From: DATLYH01 sp035575035
GTDB taxonomy: Bacteria; Planctomycetota; Planctomycetia; Gemmatales; Gemmataceae
Assembly: GCA_035575035.1 (NCBI GenBank)
Contig: DATLYH010000165.1
Location: 1-12,501 of the forward strand
Length of the DNA: 12,501 bases
Reading direction: 5' to 3'
Positions 6,417 through 12,501 of this stretch are shown one piece after another; the stretch's first letter is position 1; the number at the start of each line of letters is the position of its first letter. A program made the translations under genes and the position numbers. The notes under the pieces are model-generated. The model made no database searches. It was given only the letters and a program-made list of their open reading frames with translations, and was not told the DNA's origin.

Positions 6417-7617
6417 GGTTGACCCCGAAGTGATAGAAGAGGTGGCGGTAGTCGGGGACATCGTAGATCACCAGGTCAGCCTGCTTGCCGACCGCCAGAG
6501 CGCCAAGACGATCGGCCCGCCCCAGAGCAGCGGCGGCGTTAAGCGTCAGGGCGGTGACCGCCTCGGCCGGCAGCATCTTCATCTGAGTGCAGGCCATGGC
6601 GCCGATCAGAGGCAGGTTCTCGGTTGGGCAGGTGCCTGGGTTGCAGTCGCTGGCCAGGGCCACCGCCGCCCCGCGGTCGATCAGCCGCCCCGCCGGCGCG
6701 TAAGCAAGTCCGAGGAAGAATGCGGTGCCGGGCAGCAGTGTGGCTACCGTTTCCGAGCCGGCCAGCGCCTCGATACCGGCGTCGGTAATGCACAGCAGAT
6801 GGTCGGCGGAAACCGCCCCCAGCCGGACCGCCAATTCAGCACCGCCCAGCGGCGTCAACTCGTCGGCGTGCAGCTTCAGCCGGAAGCCAAGCTGCCTGGC
6901 CCGTGTCAGGATGCGGGCTGACTCGTCCAGGCTGAAAACCCCCGTCTCGCAGAAGACGTCGCAGAACTCGGCCAGTCGGCAGCGGGCGACCTCGGGCAGC
7001 ATTTCCTCGGTCAATAGCCGGAGATAACCGGCTCGGTCGCCGGCGTACTCCGGAGGGACGGCATGGGCGCCCAGGAACGTCGGCACCAGCTCGAGCGGTC
7101 CCTCGGCGTTCAGTTCGGCGATCGCCTCCAGGCATTTGATCTCGTCGGCCGTTGTCAGGCCGTAGCCGCTCTTGACCTCGACCGTGGTAACGCCATAACT
7201 CAGGAGTCGCGCCAGGCGCCGGCAGGCCAACTCCTTGAGCGTCTCCCGCGAGGTCTGGCGGACGCATCGCACGGTGGCATTGATGCCGCCGCCTCGGGCC
7301 GCGATTTCCTGATAGGTCCGCCCTTGGAGCCGCTGCTCGAATTCGTCCTCCCGTGAGCCGGCGAAGATCAGGTGGGTATGACTGTCGATCAGGCCGGGCA
7401 ACACCGTCTTGCCGGCGGCGTCGATCACCAGGGCGTCGGCTGGCAGGGGGGGCAGCTCGGCATCGGGACCAACCCAGTCGATGCGCCCATCGCGGACGAC
7501 CAGCGCCCCGCCCTCCCGGATGGGAAGGTCGCGCATGGCTGGGCCCCGCCGAAGGCGAACCTCGGCCGGCCAGGTGCCAACCAGCTGAGCGGCGTTGCGG
7601 ATCGCCAGGACAGTCAC
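6349..7617 (-). CDS. hutI: Imidazolonepropionase
   Basis: 422 aa, the usual length. It hydrolyses 4-imidazolone-5-propionate to N-formimino-L-glutamate, the third step of histidine degradation, as a cytosolic amidohydrolase with one metal ion. Seen: the composite beta-sandwich at both ends and the TIM-barrel motifs PGLIDSHTHLIFAG (H80, H82), KSGYGL, FLGAHAVPPEY (H185), LKLHADE (H250) and LASDCNPG (D324). These ligands fall at nearly the same positions as in characterised bacterial HutI. The start is a GTG at 7617 that overlaps the TGA of the upstream secreted-protein gene (GTGA), a classic coupling arrangement. The protein ends KRGRVVYTAEPGPSAG, after the usual C-terminal strand. It is followed, with overlap, by hutG, and the pair gives glutamate and formamide from imidazolonepropionate. 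hutH and hutU must be elsewhere. Confidence 0.97.
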   Translation of the reverse strand: MTVLAIRNAAQLVGTWPAEVRLRRGPAMRDLPIREGGALVVRDGRIDWVGPDAELPPLPADALVIDAAGKTVLPGLIDSHTHLIFAGSREDEFEQRLQGRTYQEIAARGGGINATVRCVRQTSRETLKELACRRLARLLSYGVTTVEVKSGYGLTTADEIKCLEAIAELNAEGPLELVPTFLGAHAVPPEYAGDRAGYLRLLTEEMLPEVARCRLAEFCDVFCETGVFSLDESARILTRARQLGFRLKLHADELTPLGGAELAVRLGAVSADHLLCITDAGIEALAGSETVATLLPGTAFFLGLAYAPAGRLIDRGAAVALASDCNPGTCPTENLPLIGAMACTQMKMLPAEAVTALTLNAAAALGRADRLGALAVGKQADLVIYDVPDYRHLFYHFGVNHVWQVIKRGRVVYTAEPGPSAG

Positions 7618-8528
7618 TTGCGAGGAAGCTCCTTCCGCTGTTCGTGGCCAACAAACTTCGAGGCAATCGTCAGCTTGCCCTGGCCGCCGTCCGGGGTGGG
7701 CAGCACGCCGGTAGCGGTCAGACTGACGTTCCCCTTCATCACGCCGGTCTGCAAACTGCCGTCGATGCAGAGATCGGCGGTGAGCGTGATACGGATGAGC
7801 GCCCCCGGCTGGAGGGCCAGCTTCTGGTTACCCTGGACGAACTCCTTGATCGGCACCTCCACCAGGAATTCCATCTTGCCGAACTGCGCCCGGTCCTTCT
7901 GGTAAACCTCGAGCAGCTTGCCGCCGGCCGTTGCCTTGGCGGCGTCCAGGTTCATGGTGGCCTCTTCGCCGCGGGTCAACTCCTTCAGCAGCGGCTCCGG
8001 GTCGATCTTCCACGACTCGCCCACGCGGACCGGCTTGCCGGGCAGGAGCAGTTTGCGCATCTCGGCGTCGCTGGTCCGCTCCTTGTTGAACTCGTTGTCC
8101 AGATACTGGGCGTCCGGCCCAGTCAGTTCCTTGCCCCCTTCCAGCTGGAAGCGGTACTTGCCGTCTTTCTTCTCGATCAGGACCGTTTGGCCTTGGTAGG
8201 GAAGGGGCTGGGACTTGTCGCCGGCCTTCACCTCGGCCCGGCTGTAGTGCCGCTTCAGCCGGGTCGGCCGCTTCTGCGGATCGGGCCTCTCCAGGACCGT
8301 CTCCCGGTAGGCGAAGTTCTTGACCTTGGTCTCGGCCCGATCCAGGATCGGCTTGCCGGCCGCGTCGGCGACCTTGATATGGATCTGCTCGGTGGACTGC
8401 TCGTCCACCTCGACAATGTCGCCCGGTGAGGTCTCCTTGAACTTGATGGTGTAGGCGTCTTGCGCCTGGCTGAAGGCTACTACTGCCAGCAGCGCCAGGG
8501 CCACCGGCAGTCCCACGCTGCGAGTCAT
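7614..8528 (-). CDS. Secreted or periplasmic protein of unknown function
   Basis: 304 aa from the ATG at 8528, which has a strong GGAGGG about 7 bases upstream. The reading frame stays open far upstream (to 9572), but that part crosses the repeat element and carB and is not real. Seen: a signal peptide MTRSVGLPVALALLAVVAF with probable cleavage after SQA (residue 22), then a beta-rich, Lys/Glu-rich mature domain with no membrane segment. It includes LLLPGKPVRVGESWKIDPEP, a 'vGesW' motif found in several secreted beta-rich families of planctomycetes and Bacteroidetes (DUF6263-like; tentative), and ends with a repeated-strand region. No catalytic motif is visible. It is the first gene of a likely operon with hutI and hutG, with a GTGA overlap to hutI. 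That may be coincidental clustering, because no link to histidine degradation is obvious from the protein. Confidence 0.88.
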   Translation of the reverse strand: MTRSVGLPVALALLAVVAFSQAQDAYTIKFKETSPGDIVEVDEQSTEQIHIKVADAAGKPILDRAETKVKNFAYRETVLERPDPQKRPTRLKRHYSRAEVKAGDKSQPLPYQGQTVLIEKKDGKYRFQLEGGKELTGPDAQYLDNEFNKERTSDAEMRKLLLPGKPVRVGESWKIDPEPLLKELTRGEEATMNLDAAKATAGGKLLEVYQKDRAQFGKMEFLVEVPIKEFVQGNQKLALQPGALIRITLTADLCIDGSLQTGVMKGNVSLTATGVLPTPDGGQGKLTIASKFVGHEQRKELPRK

Positions 8529-8633
8529 GATGTGTACCCTCCGGCAGCGGTTGACAAGGGGGCCAAGCGCCGTCCCTGCTGCTGGGCTGGCCGCTGCGAG
8601 GACATTTACCGCGCGCTGCCCCCTTGGTGAGGG

Positions 8634-8639
8634 ATTATA
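8634..8639 (-). promoter_or_regulatory. Candidate -10 box for the secreted-protein/hutI/hutG operon
   Basis: The minus strand reads TATAAT exactly (8639-8634), in an otherwise GC-rich stretch, about 105 bases before the ATG at 8528. No convincing -35 hexamer is found 16-18 bp upstream. This is the best promoter candidate in the 438-bp divergent gap 8529-8966. The rest of that gap holds the repeat element 8697-8903 and a ~60-bp stretch before carB in which I see no clear promoter or Shine-Dalgarno sequence. Confidence 0.4.
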
Positions 8640-8696
8640 GCCGAAATAGGATGAACCCAGAGAAAAACCCTGGAGGCCACCCCGTTGAGCTGTGAG

Positions 8697-8903
8697 CCCC
8701 CTCACCCCTACCCCTCTCCCCCGAAGCGGGGGGCGAGGGGAAAGCAATTGCTCCCCTCTCCTCCGTGGGGGAGGAGCAATTGCTCCCCTCTCCCTAGCAG
8801 GGAAGAGAGAGGACGCAATTGCTCCCCTCTCCCTAGCAGGGAAGAGGGGGAAGCAATTGCTCCCCTCGCCCCCCTGGGGGGAGAGGGGTCGGGGGTGAGG
8901 GGG
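8697..8903. repeat. 207-bp MITE-like element: terminal inverted repeats around four palindromic AGCAATTGCT units
   Basis: The outer ends 8697-8722 and 8877-8903 are inverted repeats of 26-27 bp with one mismatch and one indel (left end begins CCCCCTCACCCC, right end finishes GGGGTGAGGGGG in inverse sense). Between them the self-complementary decamer AGCAATTGCT occurs at 8743-8752, 8775-8784 and 8852-8861, and as CGCAATTGCT at 8814-8823. The copies are spaced 32, 39 and 38 bp apart. The spacers are themselves C-rich/G-rich hairpins, and two units (from 8776 and 8815) are identical for 32 bp. No protein is evidently encoded. It lies between divergent genes. It fits a non-autonomous palindromic repeat of a kind common in planctomycete intergenic DNA. 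Confidence 0.85.
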
Positions 8904-8966
8904 TGAGTGCGTCCGGCGCGCTCGCCGAAGGATCGCGGCTAAACGGACCGATCGCCCCCAACCACC

Positions 8967-11900
8967 ATGCCAAAACGTACCGACCTGCGCAAGATTCTGC
9001 TCATCGGCTCCGGCCCGATCATCATCGGCCAGGCGTGCGAGTTCGACTACAGCGGCACCCAGGCCTGCAAGGCCCTGCGCGAAGAGGGCTATACCGTCGT
9101 CCTGGTCAACTCCAATCCTGCCACCATCATGACCGACCCCGGCATGGCCGACCGCACCTATGTCGAGCCGGTCACCTGGGAGGTCATCGCCCAGATCATC
9201 GAAAAGGAACGGCCCGATGCGCTGCTGCCGACGCTGGGTGGCCAGACCGGCCTGAACACCGCCATGGACCTGTGGCGGCACGGAGTGCTCGACCGCTTCG
9301 GCGTCGAGATGATCGGCGCCAACCCCGAGGCGATTGCCAAGGCAGAGAACCGCGAGAAGTTCAAGGAGGCGATGCAGCGGCTCGGCATTGCCGTCCCTCG
9401 AAGCGGCGTGGCCCGCAGTCGGATCGAGGCCGAGGCGATCCGCGAGCAGGTCGGCCTGCCCTGCGTGCTGCGGCCGAGTTTTACCCTGGGCGGCACCGGC
9501 GGCGGTATTGCCTACAACCGCGAGGAGTTCGACGAGTTGATCGCCCGCGCCCTGGAATTGAGCCCGGTCCACGAGGTGTTGATCGAGGAGTCAGTCATCG
9601 GTTGGAAGGAGTTCGAGCTGGAGGTGATGCGCGACCGGGCCGACAACGTTGTCATCATCTGCTCTATCGAAAATTTCGACCCGATGGGGGTGCACACCGG
9701 CGACTCGATCACGGTCGCCCCGGCCCAGACGCTGACCGACAAGGAATACCAGCGGATGCGCGACTACGCCATCGCCATCATCCGTGAAATCGGCGTCGAG
9801 ACCGGCGGCAGCAACATCCAGTTCGCGATCAACCCGGACAACGGCCACATCGTCGCCATCGAGATGAATCCGCGCGTCAGCCGGTCCAGCGCCCTGGCAA
9901 GCAAAGCGACCGGCTTCCCCATCGCCAAGATTGCGGCCAAGCTGGCGGTCGGCTACCGCCTCGACGAGTTAAAGAACGACATCACCCGGGAGACGCCGGC
10001 CTGCTTCGAACCGACCATCGACTATGTGGTGACCAAGGTGCCGCGCTGGGCGTTCGAGAAGTTTCCCGACGCCGACCCAACCTTGACGACGCAGATGAAG
10101 TCGGTCGGCGAGACCATGGCCATCGGCCGAACGTTCAAGGAGTCGGTGCAGAAGGCGCTGCGCGGCCTGGAGACAGGGCGATTCGGCCTGGGCTGCGACC
10201 GCTACGACCGCTGGGGCACGCCGCAGCAGCCGGCCCTCGACGAGATCATCAGCAAGCTGGCCATCCCCAACGCCGAGCGGATCTGGTATATCCGCTATGC
10301 CCTCAAGGCAGGGCTGTCGGTCGAGAGCATTTATCAGCGGACGAAGATCGACCGCTGGTTTCTGCACCAGCTGCGCGAGATCGTCGAGATGGAGGACCGG
10401 CTCCGAGCCTGCCCGAGCCTGGCGGCCGCGAGCCCGGCGCTCTTGCTGGAAGCAAAGCAACACGGCTTCTCCGACCGGCAGTTGGCCCATATCTGGAACA
10501 CCAGCGAAATGGAAGTCCGCCGCGTCCGTCAGGCGCGCGGCGTGACGGCCACATTCAAACTGGTCGATACCTGCGCCGCCGAGTTCGAGGCATATACGCC
10601 GTATTACTACTCCACCTATGAGGCGCCGGTCGTCACTGTCCGAGCCTGGAGCGTGAGCGACGGGTTCGACGGTCCCGTCGCTCACGCTCCGGACGCGGAA
10701 GATGCTCCGGGCGCGGAAGATGAAACCCGCCCCCCTCGGTCCGGCAAGGACCGCATCATGATCCTCGGCGGCGGCCCCAACCGCATCGGCCAGGGGATCG
10801 AGTTCGACTACTGCTGCTGCCAGGCCGCCTTCGCCCTTCGCACCGCCGGCTTCGAGACCATCATGGTCAACTCCAACCCGGAGACCGTCTCGACCGACTA
10901 CGACACCAGCGACCATCTGTTCTTCGAGCCCCTGACCGCCGAGGACGTGCTCAACATCTGCGATCGCATGAAGCCTAAGGGGCTCATCGTGCAGTTCGGC
11001 GGCCAGACCCCCCTGAACCTGGCCCGCGCCCTGGAGGCGGCTGGGGCGCCGATCATCGGCACCAGCGTCGATTCCATCGATATCGCCGAGGACCGCGAGC
11101 GCTTCGGCGAGCTGGTCGAGCGGCTCGGGCTGCGGCAGCCGGCCAGCGGCACCGCCCTCGACCTGGAGCAGGCCCTGCGGGTGGCGCGGCGGATCGGCTA
11201 CCCGGTACTGGTGCGGCCCAGCTACGTCCTTGGCGGCCGGGCCATGGAGATCGTCTACGACGACGAGGCCCTGACCCGTTACATGGAACACGCCCTCGAT
11301 GTCTCGCCCGGCAAGCCGGTGCTGATCGACAAGTTCCTGGAGGCGGCCATCGAGGTAGACGTGGACTGCCTCAGCGACGGCCAGCGCACGCTGATCGGCG
11401 GCGTCATGCAGCACATCGAGGAAGCAGGCATCCACTCGGGCGACTCGGCCTGCGTCATCCCGCCGTACAGCCTGCCGGCCGCAGTGGTCGAGGAGATCAA
11501 GCGGCAGACGCGCGCTTTGGCGCGGGAGCTAAACGTCTGCGGGCTGATGAACGTCCAGTTCGCTGTCGGCCGCGATGGCACCGTCTATGTACTGGAGGTC
11601 AATCCCCGCGCCAGCCGGACGGTCCCATTCGTCTCCAAGGCGACAGGGGTGCCGCTCGCCTGGTACGCCGCCCTGGTCATGGTCGGCCAGACGCTCGACG
11701 AACTGGGGCTGACTGAGGAGGTGACGCCGCGGCACTTCTCGGTCAAGGAGAGCGTCTTCCCGTTCAACAAGTTCCCCGGCGTGGACATCATCCTGGGGCC
11801 GGAGATGCGCTCCACCGGCGAGGTGATGGGGATTGACGACTCGTTCCCGATGGCATTCGCCAAGAGTCAGATGGCGGCCGGCAGTCCGTTGCCATTGTCG

Positions 11901-12341
11901 GGAACCGTGTTCCTCTCGGTGACCGACCGGGACAAGGCCGAGGTGGTGCCGATTGCTCGGGCCCTGGCGGAAATGGGCTACCATCTGCTGGCGACGCGCG
12001 GCACGGCAGCAGCGCTGCGCCAGGCCGGGATCGAGGTGGAAGAGGTACACAAACTGAAGGAAGGCCGGCCGAACCTGATCGACCACATGAAGAACGGCCG
12101 GATCGCGCTGGTGATCAACACGCCCAGCGGTAAGGGCCCGCGCACCGACGAGGGGGTGATCCGGGCGGCGGCGGTGGCGCACGGCGTGACCTGCATCACC
12201 ACGCTGTCGGCTGCCCAGGCCGCCGTCGAAGCCTGCCGGGCGCTGCGAAACCACAAGCTGACGGTCGCCGCCTTGCAGGACCGCTTCCCCGCCAAGCTCT
12301 CCGCAGGTGTCCTGCTCAGGGCGGCGCGGCAGGGGGCATGA
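8967..12341 (+). CDS. carB: Carbamoyl-phosphate synthase large subunit
   Basis: 1124 aa (about 1073 in E. coli). It makes carbamoyl phosphate from bicarbonate, two ATP and ammonia delivered from the glutaminase subunit CarA, feeding pyrimidine and arginine synthesis in the cytosol. The start MPKRTDLRKILLIGSGPIIIGQACEF matches the family. Domains: carboxyphosphate ATP-grasp half (~1-400, with EMNPRVSRSSALASKATG and E299/N301), oligomerisation region (~400-550), carbamoyl-phosphate ATP-grasp half (GGGPNRIGQGIEFDYC from ~601; LEVNPRASRTVPFVSKATG with E877/N879) and the C-terminal MGS-like allosteric domain (~975-1115, with ATRGT and KLKEGRP). The linker between the halves (residues ~553-594) is about 30 residues longer than usual and encodes a palindromic repeat plus a tandem duplication. 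No Shine-Dalgarno sequence or promoter is clear upstream. carA is not in the window. Confidence 0.98.
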   Translation: MPKRTDLRKILLIGSGPIIIGQACEFDYSGTQACKALREEGYTVVLVNSNPATIMTDPGMADRTYVEPVTWEVIAQIIEKERPDALLPTLGGQTGLNTAMDLWRHGVLDRFGVEMIGANPEAIAKAENREKFKEAMQRLGIAVPRSGVARSRIEAEAIREQVGLPCVLRPSFTLGGTGGGIAYNREEFDELIARALELSPVHEVLIEESVIGWKEFELEVMRDRADNVVIICSIENFDPMGVHTGDSITVAPAQTLTDKEYQRMRDYAIAIIREIGVETGGSNIQFAINPDNGHIVAIEMNPRVSRSSALASKATGFPIAKIAAKLAVGYRLDELKNDITRETPACFEPTIDYVVTKVPRWAFEKFPDADPTLTTQMKSVGETMAIGRTFKESVQKALRGLETGRFGLGCDRYDRWGTPQQPALDEIISKLAIPNAERIWYIRYALKAGLSVESIYQRTKIDRWFLHQLREIVEMEDRLRACPSLAAASPALLLEAKQHGFSDRQLAHIWNTSEMEVRRVRQARGVTATFKLVDTCAAEFEAYTPYYYSTYEAPVVTVRAWSVSDGFDGPVAHAPDAEDAPGAEDETRPPRSGKDRIMILGGGPNRIGQGIEFDYCCCQAAFALRTAGFETIMVNSNPETVSTDYDTSDHLFFEPLTAEDVLNICDRMKPKGLIVQFGGQTPLNLARALEAAGAPIIGTSVDSIDIAEDRERFGELVERLGLRQPASGTALDLEQALRVARRIGYPVLVRPSYVLGGRAMEIVYDDEALTRYMEHALDVSPGKPVLIDKFLEAAIEVDVDCLSDGQRTLIGGVMQHIEEAGIHSGDSACVIPPYSLPAAVVEEIKRQTRALARELNVCGLMNVQFAVGRDGTVYVLEVNPRASRTVPFVSKATGVPLAWYAALVMVGQTLDELGLTEEVTPRHFSVKESVFPFNKFPGVDIILGPEMRSTGEVMGIDDSFPMAFAKSQMAAGSPLPLSGTVFLSVTDRDKAEVVPIARALAEMGYHLLATRGTAAALRQAGIEVEEVHKLKEGRPNLIDHMKNGRIALVINTPSGKGPRTDEGVIRAAAVAHGVTCITTLSAAQAAVEACRALRNHKLTVAALQDRFPAKLSAGVLLRAARQGA
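10648..10690. repeat. 17-bp perfect inverted repeat inserted in frame in the carB linker
   Basis: GGAGCGTGAGCGACGGG (10648-10664) and CCCGTCGCTCACGCTCC (10674-10690) are exact reverse complements around a 9-nt loop. The DNA encodes W561 to about P575 of CarB (AWSVSDGFDGPVAHAP), in the linker joining the two ATP-grasp halves, where relatives carry only a short linker. The reading frame is intact. It looks like a dispersed palindromic repeat that landed in a tolerant site of an essential gene, similar in principle to the palindromic elements in Rickettsia genes. Confidence 0.85.
10686..10721 (+). repeat. 18-bp tandem duplication in the carB linker
   Basis: GCTCCGGACGCGGAAGAT (10686-10703) is followed directly by GCTCCGGGCGCGGAAGAT (10704-10721), identical in 17 of 18 bases. 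Together they encode APDAED-APGAED in frame. The duplication starts inside the right arm of the palindrome (10674-10690), so it may have arisen by slippage at, or after, the repeat insertion. Confidence 0.85.
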
Positions 12342-12379
12342 GTCTTACCAGGGTAGGCGGAGGCAGCCCTTTGAAGGTG

Positions 12380-12501
12380 TCATTTTCTGCTCTTCTCCTG
12401 GGCCAGGAGCCGGGCAGTTGCAACGTGTTTGGCTTTGGTGAAACGCGCTCTTCGCGGGCGAGGCTTCTTGGGACCACGCACTTGCTTCTGATACCGCTCC
12501 A
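12380..12501 (-). CDS. C-terminal end of a very basic protein (runs off the right edge)
   Basis: Reading the minus strand from the window edge gives 39 codons ending at TGA (12382-12380). The translation is rich in Lys and Arg, with the segments ERYQKQVRGPKKPRPRRARF and HVATARLLAQEKSRK. It converges on carB with 38 bp between the two stops. The K/R/Q-rich tail resembles a genuine protein C-terminus more than random GC-rich DNA, but the fragment is too short to identify. A nucleic-acid-binding or disordered tail is the plain reading. Coding status is likely, not certain. Confidence 0.45.
   Translation of the reverse strand, partial: ERYQKQVRGPKKPRPRRARFTKAKHVATARLLAQEKSRK

Noticed and set aside
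7353..8429. 358-codon plus-strand open frame
   Set aside because: It is antisense to hutI and the secreted-protein gene, with no ribosome-binding site or recognisable motif.
8551..8556. TTGACA on the plus strand as a -35 box for carB
   Set aside because: There is no -10-like hexamer at 16-18 bp, and the carB start is over 400 bp away across the repeat element.
8529..9572. Upstream extension of the secreted-protein frame
   Set aside because: It would run through the repeat element and far into carB on the opposite strand. The signal peptide and strong Shine-Dalgarno fix the start at 8528.
9969..11435. 488-codon minus-strand open frame inside carB
   Set aside because: It is fully antisense to a certain gene and rich in Asp/Gly/Val/His-type shadow residues. 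Such long antisense frames are common in GC-rich genes.
12395..12410. CTCCTGGGCCAGGAG near-palindrome as a terminator between carB and its convergent neighbour
   Set aside because: There is almost no loop, so a hairpin cannot form well; there is no T tract, and it lies within the probable minus-strand coding end.

Overview
The window looks like a piece of a GC-rich planctomycete chromosome, probably Gemmata-like. The grounds are the high-GC third positions, the abundant GC-rich palindromic intergenic repeats, the secreted orphan proteins and the mix of housekeeping genes with an AAA+/FtsH-like accessory operon. The taxonomic call is an inference from style, because no rRNA or tRNA is present.

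Left part (1-5330), all on the minus strand and read from right to left: an unrecognised 352-aa helical protein (5330-4272); a 189-aa coiled-coil protein resembling DUF1257/Ycf35 in layout (4213-3644); a 731-aa soluble FtsH-like AAA+ metalloprotease with an apparently degenerate N-terminal NTPase-like domain (3579-1384); an 88-aa protein resembling DUF2997 in layout (1379-1113); then, across an array of short hairpin repeats, a 291-residue fragment of an unrecognised protein running off the left edge (873-1). This is the accessory and most novel part. It resembles the AAA+/FtsH-vWA-'X' ternary systems known from morphologically complex bacteria, but no vWA partner lies inside the window.

Middle (5418-8528), also minus strand: a secreted protein of unknown function, imidazolonepropionase (hutI) and a formimidoylglutamase-type ureohydrolase (hutG). 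The secreted gene and hutI overlap by GTGA, and hutI and hutG overlap by 68 bp. The two hut enzymes perform the last two steps of histidine degradation to glutamate plus formamide; hutH and hutU are not in the window.

Right part (8529-12501): a 438-bp divergent intergenic region with a perfect minus-strand -10 box and a 207-bp repeat element with terminal inverted repeats; then carB (plus strand), the large subunit of carbamoyl-phosphate synthetase for pyrimidine and arginine synthesis. Its inter-half linker carries an in-frame palindromic repeat followed by an 18-bp tandem duplication. The last ~120 bp hold the C-terminus of a convergent, very basic minus-strand protein.

Overall: ordinary metabolism (hut, carB) beside an FtsH-like protease operon. 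Several families of palindromic repeats sit between genes, and one sits inside carB.
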